From the NCBI GenBank assembly GCA_021399435.1, contig JAJTUP010000024.1, positions 186,001 through 250,000 of the forward strand: DNA of 64,000 nucleotides, written 5' to 3'. Shown here piece after piece: positions 12,601-23,112 of this stretch (position 1 is the first letter of the stretch; each line of letters opens with the position of its first letter). This DNA comes from Diaporthe sp. PMI_573. Taxonomy: Eukaryota; Ascomycota; Sordariomycetes; Diaporthales; Diaporthaceae. Under the pieces are notes generated by a model. It saw only the letters and a list, made by a program, of their open reading frames with translations. It did not search any database and was not told the origin of the DNA. A program made the position numbers and the translations under genes.

Positions 12601-13043
12601 GCACCATGTTCGGGGCTTTCACTCCGGAGGAAGTGGAGGATATCTACGGCGTTTCCGATCACAGCGATGACGAAGCCGCCATACGGAGAGGCCACCGCCG
12701 CCCGCCGGCTCGTTTCACCCCGGGCGCTACACACCCCCGCAGCCAGCCCCCTCCTCCTGCTGGTGATGGTGGTGGTGGTTCGACCAGCGTGAATTACACC
12801 AGGGTTCCTGATGTGCAACTTCCCGCTGAGCTCTTCCCTCACTACTCCCCCGGCTCGAACACCTCCCCCCTCCAACCCGGCGAGCTCCATGATGTGTTCC
12901 CCCCGGCTGGCGGCATCCCGACCACGCCCCCCGGCGGCCGGGTTAGCAAGTCCCCTGTGGAGGGGAGAAAGACCAAGAGGACAGCGAGCTCTGGACCTAG
13001 CTCCGGCCTGCGACCTCGCAAGGCACGGCAAGCCCGGCGCTGA
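9607..13043 (+). CDS. Large Gln/Glu-rich coiled-coil protein with a cytochrome b5-like N-terminus
   Basis: Function unknown. Exon 1 (9607-9724) and exon 2 (9838-13043) join in frame to 1107 residues. The first 40 residues (FTLQQVQQHN, then DLWGVIEGGVYRLSNI) resemble the opening strands of a cytochrome b5 domain, but the HPGG haem-ligand motif does not follow, so haem binding is unlikely. Next come a Pro/Gln/His repeat, a basic and acidic linker with an Asp-rich run, and some 300 residues of charged coiled coil (Glu, Gln, Arg, Lys). Within the coil a block of about 43 residues occurs twice (about 10850-10978 and 11153-11280). A bipartite-like nuclear signal (KR, spacer, KKPRG) precedes two tandem 55-residue repeats. 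The C-terminus is Pro-rich and ends in a basic stretch. A nuclear scaffold role is a guess. The absence of stops over 3.2 kb and the in-frame repeats argue for a real gene. Confidence 0.72.
9983..10078 (+). repeat. 12-bp in-frame minisatellite (Pro/Gln/His repeat)
   Basis: Eight 12-base units related to CAAGCACCGCAT run in frame inside the Gln/Glu-rich protein gene and encode a QAPH-type repeat. Four of the middle units are identical, which suggests recent slippage. Confidence 0.85.
12324..12653 (+). repeat. Two tandem 165-bp units encoding a 55-residue module
   Basis: Units at 12324-12488 and 12489-12653 encode near-identical modules containing PAQKDTGNK, EPWNLNRKRNPLSTMFGAF, and then PEEL/PEEV followed by DIYGVS. 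Most differences are single substitutions (SPEELDD against TPEEVED; TPGNEP against KPGKEP). The length is a multiple of three, so the frame is kept. Confidence 0.9.
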
Positions 13044-13627
13044 GCTGGGTGTCGGTGGGATTGAAACTGGTGTGTATGTTGTGAGTTCAACTTGAATAGA
13101 CTCGAGGTCTGATGGCGTGTGCTGACTTTTGCCCAGAAGAAGTATGATATATCTCTGGAAGTATGCGGCTGCGTTTAGTGGGGGAGGAGTCATGGAGTAA
13201 GGGTGCGTTGAAACTGAGAGGCGGCCTGTGAGAAAATGTCTCCATCTCAGGGGCATTCTGTTTTGGGGGAGAGAGCAGGTACAAGGTTTGACATGCAGGT
13301 CTTTGCCGAGGACTGGTCAAGCCTATTGATCGCTCAAGTATCGTTTCGGGCTGCGCGAGCTGGAAGACCCGAGCAAGGGCGGTATGTCTGCGACGGCGGC
13401 TCCCATTGATTCCTCTCAGCAGTAGAAAACTTTCCTTTGTCCTTGATAGCATTCATGCGAGTATTGAAAATCAAATAGCGGCACTCGTTGTCGTGCGAAA
13501 CAGAAATACACATACGCCATGTCATGTTCTCATATCACCAGGTGCCAAAGTGAGACCACGGCCAGAAATACCAATATGCCACTCCGAATGCCGTGCTACC
13601 CAAATGACCTGCATATCCAACCATTTT
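13044..13627. other. Intergenic stretch after the coiled-coil gene
   Basis: Probably the 3' flank of the upstream gene. I see no gene, repeat or RNA here. Confidence 0.4.
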
Positions 13628-14425
13628 CTATAGCACCCCATAGGAGCCTCCCCCGGTCAGCAAAGGGGCGGCCAGCTCATGGCGCTGGAACAGCAAACAG
13701 ACGAAGTCGCCGGCGCAGCCCATCAACACCGTGATGAAGAGTAGGAAACGAAGATCGCAGACGTCCGGGATCCGGAAGCCCGTCACAGGCTCTAGTAAAA
13801 TCGCCGCGGCTCCTCTGTTTTTATTGCCTTGAGGTCAGCCAGTCTGAGCAACCAAGGGAAAGGGGGTGCTTGACGCAGGTCACGCATAAGCACTGTTGTG
13901 ACGAAAAGAAAGGAGTACTAAATGATGATAGGGGGAGGTGTGAGAAATAAAGTCTACTCACGAAGCCCAGAAACAACACCACCAGCCCCCACATAAAACC
14001 CCAGCCGCCTCGCATCCTCACCCATAACACTAGCGACACTACAACAAACCGCCGAACCTGATATCAACCCAACAACTCTCCCCAGTCCCAGACCAAAATC
14101 AAAGCACCGCGAAGCCCAGATATAAAACCCGCCCATTTTGACCAAAAGATGCGCCGGCGCCGCGTGGCGGACGCCGCAAGTGCGAAGCGTCCACCAACCG
14201 GCTCTGGGCCAGGTTTCGGCTCCCGAGAAGGCGCACGTTTTCGACCATGCACGCCATCAGGCTTATCGGCTTGTGCTGCTGCAGGTGAGGGTGGGGCCCG
14301 CACAGGGCAAGGAGGTTGTTGCCTGGCCCGCGAGCGTGGGCCCATGCTGCCTAGATGGCGGCGTTGATGTTGATAAAGCCCCAGATGAAGAGCCCTCCGG
14401 ATATACTTAGATTGATGTCCGGTGG
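13628..14425 (-). pseudogene. Possible decayed membrane-protein gene (fragments)
   Basis: On the minus strand several separate pieces read like parts of one membrane protein. From about 14415 down there is SGGLFIWGFININAAI, then an in-frame TAG, then more open frame. About 14145-13954 gives a hydrophobic segment (VVGLISGSAVCCSVASV, then GFYVGAGGVVSG) followed by a GTGAGT donor-like site. About 13795-13628 gives a segment containing LRFLLFITVLMGCAGDF and a stop. The pieces lie in different frames and the first holds a stop codon, so this looks like a broken gene or a chance resemblance. I cannot assign a family with confidence. Confidence 0.3.
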
Positions 14426-15980
14426 CGGTGGTGGCGGCACCCGCTTAGCTGTCCGTCTTCGGTCTTGGGCATTTTCGAGGTGCCATAGCTGGCCAGGCTG
14501 CTCGCCCAGTCGAGGAATCCCGCGTGCGACGCATTATGCTGCCGGGCTGAGGCCCACGGCGTATAGGTTGGTCTAGGGGCAATAAGTCTCGCGGTTGAGG
14601 AGAGGCGAATATGGGATCTCCATTGGTAGTTCTGAGAGTCTCGGCAAGCTCCGGATGGTCTGATGGGAGTATTGGGCATTATATCTATTTGAACTATTGA
14701 GACGGTTGGTTATACCTCCTGACGCCACTCACGGGCAGACTGGGCCGTGTCTTGGACCATTTCACTTATTCGATTTGCCCAAGCTTGAAGGACCCCCCAG
14801 TCCGCCTTATAGAAAACCTTGGGATGCTTTCATCTTTGAACGGCCAAAAGTTCCAAGGATAACATCGGACTGGTCAGTGTCTAGAGCCAGTGATTCACAT
14901 TGTTACAGCCATGTCATAAAAACAACCAGAAAGCTCTCTGGACTTACTCCAGCAGACAAATCGAACCGAGTATATCCCAGGACTTTAACTTAGTTATGAG
15001 GGAAGTCATTGATTGTGGTCTTCATGTGGCAGAAGTGCCAATACTTGCTGTGGTACAAAACGCATTTGCCACACGTTCAATCGCTATGATAGATACCTTC
15101 CTGGGCCTTTGCCTTTAGGATTCCCCTTGCTCACCACTCTAGGTATACTTTGTCGAGCTGAGTAGAGGCCCTAGGAAGAAGGCACTCGCGACCCTCGATC
15201 TGGCTCTGGAACTTGCCCCTCCCCCAGCATTTCTGTGAAATGATCGCTCAAGGACGCACTTTGGGATCAATTTATAGAGTGTCTCAAGTACCGGAAGAAC
15301 GCATACGCAGGGGCTCAGAACTAAGCAAAGCAAAGCGGGCTCATAGCACGTTGAACTACAAGACAAGATGTCTTTGCAGCTCAACAAGACTGTATTGAAG
15401 TTTCTCAAGGTACAATCCAGAGATCCAAGACATGCTGTCTTTGGCAACTCAAATGAGCCTCCACAAACGCCAAAGCCTATCAGCCTCCTCGTCAGAGGTA
15501 GGCTTGGGGTCTCAAGGCCCCACAAACAAAAGGCAGAATGCCGTCCCAATCGAAGTCGCAGAATTGGTATCCAAAATATCAGAAATCTCTTTTCTTCGAA
15601 TGCTTTCCCTCCCAGACATCTTCAGCAGTCGGCTCTTTGATGAATGACGTTGGTGCTCAAAGGCGATGTCCGCGGTTCCGGAATCTTGCATGCCGGTGTC
15701 CGCATTGAAGAGCGGAGACAAAACTCGGCCCAGAGCAAGGGGTTGCAATTCGCATCTACCGACGGTCGGTAATTTACACGGCATCGGGCGGCCCAGAAAG
15801 CTCATGAAAAGCCGAGGGGTACCGATTTTCCGATATGTGCTGTGGCGCTGAGGCTTAGGGTCAAAGGCCCATATTCTTTCTATGCTCGTGCCGTTCGCTA
15901 GGGAGCGCTAAGGCTCGTGATCAAAGTGATATCCATACAAGTCGCTGAACAAAAACTTGATGTGATTCGCTGCATGGGAA
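14426..15980. other. Intergenic stretch
   Basis: Only short open frames without recognisable domains, on both strands. I see no RNA gene or mobile element. The stretch ends at the 3' end of the adenylyltransferase gene. Confidence 0.4.
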
Positions 15981-16999
15981 CTACTCCCGGTAGAGACCAT
16001 GTTGGGTGATGTACTCGATGACCGGATCCGGCACAACATAGCGGAGAGACAGGTCCCTTTTCCGCATCAGCCGTACCTTGGTACTAGAAACATCGTTCTG
16101 TGGAGCCAGCACATTAGTAATTGCCAAATCAGACAGAAGTGGGGAATGGGCGAAGACATACAGTGATCACTTGGGGAATGACATGAATGTTGTCCTGGTA
16201 GTCCTTAAGGCCCGCCAAGGCCTCGTCGATGTCGGTGCCGGTTCTCTCGATGATAAAGGCGCCGAACTTCCTCAGGATGTGATCCAGATCCGCCGGGGAC
16301 CATACACCGGGTGTGCTCATTGTCTGGATCAGGTCCGCTCCGGCGAGCAGTGCGATACGCACGGGCTGCTTGTTGCCATGGACATCCTCGCAGCCGCCAA
16401 TGACCTGGTTGATCTCGTGGTCGAAGTGGTCGAGGACCTGGGCAGTGGGGAAATATTGGGGTTGAATGGCCTCCCACGGGTCGCAGGTCAGCCACTCAGA
16501 GGTCTTCTCCGCGGCGTAGGAGCACATCTGAATTCTGTGTTTGGCGGGGGCCAGGCCGGGCTTCTTGTAGGCATCGGACACTGGAGACAGGAAGCCGCCG
16601 ACGATTTCATACTTTGTATTGAAGCGAGCGTAGTCGGAGGCCATCTCGAACATGCGCAGGTGGAGATAGGTAATGGGGCTGTGGAGACGGCAGCATTTGT
16701 CAGTAATGTTGCTCTCACTTGGCGTCATCGGGGACGGCAATGACTGAAGAGAATGGGGGAGGTATGACGGACCTGAAGGAGCCGCAAGCCACCAGAACCA
16801 GAGGTGTTTTGCCCTCATGTCTTTGCCTCCGCAGTAGTCTTTCTGAGGGGAATCGGTAGGTGTCTGGCGATAATTGGGAGTCTGGAATGATGTTTGGCAA
16901 GGAAGTGGTAGCCTCCTGGGCGTCCTGGTCGAGATCGTGATCCATGCTGTCGATGGGAGGGTCGGCTAGCTGCTGTTGTTGGGAAGATTCGGCCGTCAT
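15981..16999 (-). CDS. NMA1: Nicotinamide/nicotinate mononucleotide adenylyltransferase
   Basis: Joins NMN or nicotinate mononucleotide with ATP to make NAD or deamido-NAD, the step shared by the salvage and de novo routes. Three exons on the minus strand (16999-16773, 16678-16171, 16097-15981) give 283 residues with all junctions in frame. After a low-complexity N-terminus of about 65 residues comes the nucleotide-binding core LVLVACGSFSPITYLHL, where exon 1 meets exon 2; it contains the (H/T)xxH motif as TYLH. The C-terminal exon carries NDVSSTKVR, the second ATP-binding motif (SxTxxR), and ends in DPVIEYITQHGLY, typical of eukaryotic NMNATs. The start at MTAESS is the first ATG in the open frame that fits the family length. 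The permease upstream on the same strand may import the precursor. Confidence 0.93.
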
Positions 17000-18750
17000 G
17001 GTTGTGGTGAGGGGTTGGTGGAAGTCGAAGAGTACTTCGTAGGAATGGTGAAAGTTGGATGCCGATTTGGTGATGAGTAATGACGCTCGGTCGGTCACAA
17101 CGGTTGAATGGGAGGAGGGGTCCCGAGGGCTGGCTGCAAGGGCAGGGCGAGTCTCGGGGATGTGGGATGTGGATGTGGATGTGACTGCCTGTGATGGCGA
17201 TTGCGACAGGGAAGGCAGGGTTATGTATGTAGGAGGCAGAAGGCGCGCGGGGGGTTGGTTACACTGTGGTGGGTGCCGAAGGCCGCAGTCGAGACAAGAA
17301 GGGCGAAGCAACAACCGAGGTGTTGTGTCTCGTTGGGAAAGCTGATTGAGACGAGAGCAGATCAAATCAGATCCGATCCGATCGAGTTAATGTTGCCTGG
17401 AATGGAAATGCCCACTTCAGGGTGGCCTGGGGCTCCGATTAAGCCGTGCGCCGCAGCAAAAAGAGTCAGCGTCGAGTAAAGTGGTTAGTTACCCCTCTGC
17501 GGTCGGGCTACAGGGCTGGGTTAGCGCGATGACGAAATGCAGGCTATGATAGATGGCCGCCGTGTGGTACAATTATCGGAGGAGGGGAAATGCTGGATTG
17601 ATAACCAGTGACTGGAAGTTAAGTCTGACACAAGCTGGTTGGCCTTGTCAAAATGGTCGATGATGGAAGAGTGTGTGACCAAGAAAGAAGACGGGCTGTG
17701 CGCTTGGAAGGTGCCAGTCTCCCGCCGATGGTCGGTGCAAAATGGAGACAAGCGGGAACGTTCACGGCACGCGATTTCAAAGCCGTTTCGGTCGCAAGTG
17801 CCTTGGGCCGGGTGGGCTCGACCTTGCCTGGCCTGGCCTGACCTGGCCTGGGCCGGCGCCACTCCGAAGTTTGAGTCTGGACCACCTTCTTGCGGGCCTG
17901 GTTCGGTTTTTTTTAATCCGACATTCCCTACCCACGTTTTGTCGCTTCACTTCGCTTCTGTCTAGCACATGCAGCTTACGAAGACAGAGGACAAGGGAAG
18001 GCAGACCCCACCATTGTGTCCAGTGTGGTGTAGCACAAGCTGACAAGGTTGTTTGCATTCCTACATGTTTCAATCGCTCCCTCCCAGGCCCCACATCCTC
18101 CTTGCCTCCTCAGCTTCACTGCACTCTCTCCAAGCAGGAAGGAGAAAGAAGAGAAACAGAGGGTTTGGATTGCCTGGTGGGCAGCGTCAGTCCCAGCTAA
18201 CTGGATCTGACGTCGTTACCGTTCAGGACAAGGTGCTCTCATGCCTGCCTAGCGACCAAAGTTTGGCTTGGGACGCAGGACGACGCCGCCAAACACAAAC
18301 GCTTGACCAGAAAGCTTAATAGACGACTGCATTGCATTGCATTACGACATGCGCTTTGCTAAGAGCTGGAGAAGGATCTCCGAAACCGATTGGCGCTCCC
18401 GTGACCAGCATGGAGCTGTCATCCCTGACCTCTGGAAGCTGTGACACCAAGGGTCCTGAAGGCCCTTGTACTTGCTGGAGGCCCCAGTCTTACACTCCTT
18501 CACCGTGGCTGCGTGGGCGTGGCGGTGGGTTAGGAGCTGCAGCTTACCGCCACCAAGAAATGGGAGAACATAACCTCCCGTGCCGAGTACCGTGGCACAA
18601 CTTCACTCACTGAACTCAGCCTCCCTCAAAGACGAGGTGCCCACGCGGCTGTCTCAGGCAGATCTCGTGCGAGCAATGCCACCTCCGCTCCACACTCGAG
18701 CTCTCGGCACCGACACATGGAACAGCCTCTGCGGATCGAAGACACGGCGA
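17000..18750. other. Intergenic stretch between adenylyltransferase and permease
   Basis: No gene found. A short GGCCT-rich direct repeat lies at about 17824-17854. The part next to 17000 is the promoter of the adenylyltransferase; the far end is the 3' flank of the permease. Confidence 0.45.
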
Positions 18751-20883
18751 TCAACAACCCTGCTGCTTGGCTTGGTTCATCTCGCCCGGAAGGCCCACGC
18801 TCTCACCTTCGACAACAGCCGCCACTTCCGCCCTCTTGTCCTGCCTGTTCACGAGGAACCAAGTGAGGCCGATCGTGGCCACTGTCACAGTCAACAGACC
18901 GATGCTCGTACTGTAACTGACCCTATACGACGGGCCGAACTTGGGTTGGTACACTTGCGGTCCCTAGAACGATGATGTACGGTCAGCTGGGACTGCACAT
19001 GGCCGTGGCACGCCCGGGCGGACGGTAGCACTCACCACGATGCCCATCAGCTGTGTCACGCCCTGCAAGGCAACAATCGAGTCAGTCAGAGTTTCCTCGA
19101 CGCCATGATCCTGCCTTCCCGGCCTGCTCACATTGGTAATCCCGATCGCCAGCCCTGCGCTTGTCGTCCCACTCGTCACTCTGATGCGTTCTGTTCGCGA
19201 GGGCACGGTGTCAGCCAGTTCATGCATCGAGGTCTTGGACCTGGGGAAAGGTCCGAGGTGAGGTCCGTGTCACAAAACTCACCAGGCCAGATGATTGGAA
19301 AGAAGCTCTGCGTGGCCGCCGTGGCTATCACAACGAAAACGTATTTCGCCGTTGCGTTGTTGACCGTGATGAGCAGGATGTAGAAGACAATCTGTCCGAC
19401 CTCGAGCCCTATCCCGGCCACCCATGGGCTCAGCCGCCTCGTGTGGGTCAGGTATCCCAGGGTGAGAAGGATGAGGAACACGGCGGCATACGCTGGCTTT
19501 GTGCGGAAGTTAGTAGACGCAGGTGACACGGGGCCTTAGTGTCCTGTCGTGCTCACCATTGTCATAAGCTGTGATATAGCCGTGTCTGAGATGCCTAGCT
19601 CGTAAATCACCGTAGGCAACACGAAGGTAATGCCGAAGCCTCCGATCCCGTGTGTGATCCAGATTATGAGAAACGGAACAAATGTTGGGTTCTTGAACAT
19701 CGCCTTGATCTGGTCGAGGTCAAATGTCTTGGATTCCATCGACGGCGCTCGCGAGGGCAGGTCCGAAATTATCGCTTCCTTCTCCGGTTCTGAGAGAAAA
19801 GCAGCTGTCTCGGGGTCTTCAAAGGCCACGGTTAGAACATATTCGCTCCGGAGGAATTCCATCCCAGTTGCCAGGAAACCACAAAGGAGTCTCAAGAGAA
19901 TGCAGTTGATGATGAAAAAATTGCAGGTAACTCACAATCTGGCAAGTAGAAGAACGTGTAGATGCCGCAAAATATCGCTGGCAACCCTTCCAGTATGAAA
20001 ACCTGATAGAGTGTCAAATTCGAAGCCCAATGAAAATTGATAAGAGTGTGTGTGTACCCATCTCCAACCAGCAAGTCCACCAGCACCATTCATAAAAGAA
20101 ATCGCATACGCTGGTTTCTGTGTCAGTTGATGACATTATTCCTCGATTCTTTCTCAGTTGACTTACCCAGCAGGCCGCTAATTGTTCCCGAAAACATGCC
20201 ACACGCATAGAAGAAAGCCTACATGGATAGTCAGTACTTGTTTGTATTTACCGAAAGCTTTATATACACACGATCCGGAATGATAATCTCTGAGTTGGAA
20301 ACCAGAAGCTAAGGTGATACCTAAATCACAATATTAGCATCTTCGCATATCTCAGAGTCGTTCAATGTCGGGTCGATTCCACTCACAGCACACCAGGGTA
20401 AAACCCAGCCTCAGCAGCCCCAAGGAAGAACCGACACGCCATGATGCCCGCATAGTTAACAGTCGCGCCCTGACACATGCTGACAATCCCCCATGTGACC
20501 ATGATGCGCGCCATCCACAGCCTCGGCGTGAACCGCTTCAGCGCCAGCGTCGCGAAAGGCTCCAGCAGCATGTACGGATAGTAAAAGATGCTGAGCACCC
20601 ATGCCCACTGCTGCGACGTCAGGCCCCCGAGCTGGGCCTTGATGCCGTCCCCTTCCTCCAGGTTGATGATGGCCGTGTTGCTGATGTTGGACACGTGGAT
20701 CCGCATTATCAGGTACACGAACGAGTACCACAGGACCAGGCGGCGGTCGACCTTACGGTGGGCTGACTTGAGGTCTGCTTTGGGGTGGTCGTGGTCATCT
20801 TGCTCTTGGTCTGTGGTGCTCGTGTCGGATGGTGAGTGGACGATGGGCGATTTGACATCTTGAGAGAATGGTTTTGCTGGCAT
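18751..20883 (-). CDS. MFS permease of the anion:cation symporter family (TNA1/DAL5 type)
   Basis: Plasma-membrane transporter of the fungal family that includes the nicotinate permease Tna1, the allantoate permease Dal5 and the biotin and pantothenate permeases. Ten exons can be joined in frame into about 494 residues. Exon 1 (20883-20387) starts MPAKPF and holds the cytosolic N-terminus and the first helices (SQQWAWVLSIFYYPYMLLEP, CRFFLGAAEAGFYPGVL). Later exons carry YHLSFWFPTQRLSFRI, MFSGTISGLLAYAISF, GWRWVFILEGLPAI and FFYLPDYPETAAFLSE, the usual markers of this family, then the C-terminal six helices and a short cytosolic tail ending at 18751. Subfamily resemblance and its place next to the adenylyltransferase on the same strand suggest nicotinate as substrate, but this is inference; other carboxylates are possible. 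Confidence 0.85.
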
Positions 20884-21801
20884 CTTGAATGGTTCAAGCC
20901 CGATTTCGTGCTCGCAATGTTGTCGTGTCGATTTTCTGATGGGCGTCAACTGGCGCACACTATAGGGAACGTGTATACGTACACAAGAAAGTGTACAACT
21001 ACTCCTGTGTGAGAAGCAGAAATCTCACTTTGTTGCTTTTCACCCTTGCATTTGCATTATCATACTTCTCCCGATTGTGAGATTCGATAAATGTAGTACC
21101 ACTCATCCCACGCAAATCCACAATGACGTGCTTTGAGGAGTTGAGTGCGGTTGCGATACCCGGAATTGTTTGTGGCAAGTTCTGCAACCTCAGAACTATC
21201 CATATTACCGTTCCTACACATGTACTAAAATAGGATGACCATAATTAGAGGAAGCAAAGCCGGTCTTATCTTTCATTCATTTGATCCTGCTGGCGCATCA
21301 TCCGGGCATCCAACGGGTAGACACCAACCAACGCGACTCACTCGCTGTTATGCTAATTATCGAGCACACACGCAGAGTATCAATACATCATGCAATCCTT
21401 CAAATAGACACCCGATGTCGCCGACGAGCCTGCCGGTATTATTCCCGGCTGTCGCCATCATTGCACAAGAGGCAGCATATGGCAGATCAACACCAAGCTG
21501 CAGAAGGTTCTACTAATGGTATTCCCCATATGTTCTCCTCACCATCTTAGCTTAAATGGCGTGCTCCTCAGAGCTACATCTCAACCAGAGGCGACCCTGA
21601 ACTCCTCAGCGAGGATCGGTGCTACGATTAAAATTGGAGAAGTATATACATGCTTCTACACTAACTTTATAGGGCTTGCACACGTCCAATTGTTACGCCA
21701 ATGTTGCGAGCGCTGTATAAAATATTAAGACGTCATCAGAAACTCCGCCCACAGCAACATCGCAGCCATTTCACATCCACGCAACACATCGTATCATCAG
21801 A
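20884..21801. other. Divergent promoter region between permease and oxygenase
   Basis: The permease (-) and the oxygenase (+) are transcribed away from this 0.9 kb stretch. I found no gene in it. A TATA element for the oxygenase is listed separately. Confidence 0.5.
21716..21724 (+). promoter_or_regulatory. TATA box of the 2-oxoglutarate oxygenase gene
   Basis: TATAAAATA lies about 80 bases before the ATG at 21802. This near-consensus element and its spacing fit a regulated fungal promoter. Confidence 0.5.
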
Positions 21802-22992
21802 ATGCCCTCAGCATTAAGTCCTTCCGAAGCTTTGCCCTTGCCCAAGTGGGAGCGGCCGGCCAAGACATCGCATGATCTCCCTTGGGCCGATATAAAAGTC
21901 CTAGACCTCTCCACCTTTGACAAACCAGGCGGCAAGGAGAAGCTCGCCGAAGATCTGCGAGATGCTGTATGAACATGACAAGACCTCGTGCCTGTCCAAT
22001 TTCCATCGCGAGCCTGTCACCCGCTAATATGCCACCAGGTCCACAACACAGGCTTCTTCAGCGTGACGGGCACCGGCCTCACAGAGGCGGAAATCCAGCG
22101 GCAGTACGATATCGGCCAGGCCTTCTTCTCCCTCCCCCACGCCGAGAAGGCCCAGCCGCAGTACAAGTGCGACTTCGCGAGCGGCAACTACTTCGGGTAC
22201 CGCGAGCTGCACGAGCGCACCGTCCGCGGCACCGAGGTCCGGGACAACGTCGAGTCCTACAACCACGCCAAGTTCACGGCCTCCAACGACGCCGAGCCAC
22301 GGCACCCTTTCTTTGAACCATACACCCCGGAGGTCGAGGCCTTCAGCCGCAAGGCCCTCGGCGTCGCGGACCGCATCCTGCGCCTGTTCGCGATCATCCT
22401 GGAGCTCCCCGAGGGCTTCTTCGCCGACGCCCACCGCTACGACGACCCGTCCGATGACCATCTCCGATACATGTGTTACCACCCGCGCCCGGCAGAGGAC
22501 GATGCCAAGGTCGACAACACGTGGGCGCGCGCACACACCGACTTCGGCTCGCTGACGCTGCTGTGGAGCCAGGACGTCGCGGGCCTCCAGATCCGGACCA
22601 AGGACGGCGGGTGGCGGTACGTCCCGCCCGTGGACGGGGGCATCGTGTGCAACGTCGGCGACACGCTTGACTTCTGGTCCGCGTCGTACCTGCGGTCCAC
22701 GACGCACAGAGTCACGCGGCCGCCGCCCGACCAAGTCGGCGAGGGCAAGAAGAGGCTGGGCCTGTTTTACTTTGTGCGCCCGGGCAACGACGTCGATATC
22801 AAGCCGGCGCCGTCGCCGCTGCTCAAGAGGCTCGGGCTGGTGGGTGACAGGCCTGAGGATGCTGCGCCGGTCAAGGGGCTCGAGTATGTGCGGACGAGGG
22901 TCAAGGATTACCATGATAGCACTGATTATGGGGACCGCAAGGGCCAGACCTTCAAGGTGGGCAACCTGGAGATTGTTGATGAGGCGGCGTGA
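21802..22992 (+). CDS. 2-oxoglutarate/Fe(II)-dependent oxygenase (isopenicillin N synthase-like)
   Basis: Predicted non-haem iron oxygenase that uses 2-oxoglutarate and O2. Two exons (21802-21966, 22039-22992) give 372 residues. The DIOX_N-like N-terminal region contains VLDLSTFDKPGGKEKL and VHNTGFFSVTGTGL. The iron-binding facial triad is HTDFGSLTLL (His and Asp) and the later His in RSTTHRVTRPP, whose Arg would bind the 2-oxoglutarate carboxylate; GLQI lies in the usual place between them. The length and motif order match plant and fungal oxygenases of the gibberellin, flavonol and secondary-metabolite type. There is no signal peptide. Its substrate is unknown. It converges with the PTH11-like gene only 120 bases downstream. 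Confidence 0.9.
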
Positions 22993-23112
22993 TGCCTCAG
23001 TGTGAACACAAATATACCGCAACTTTCGATCACGGCACACGAGTCTTGATACGTGATAGCAAACAGTGATATCTTTTCCGTCTCAGTGTTGCTCGCGGCG
23101 CCTGGGGAAGGT

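Noticed and set aside
22024..23040. A 338-codon minus-strand open frame antisense to the 2-oxoglutarate oxygenase
   Set aside because: The plus strand carries the HxD...H triad; the antisense frame has no recognisable domain and exists because of the GC-rich third positions.
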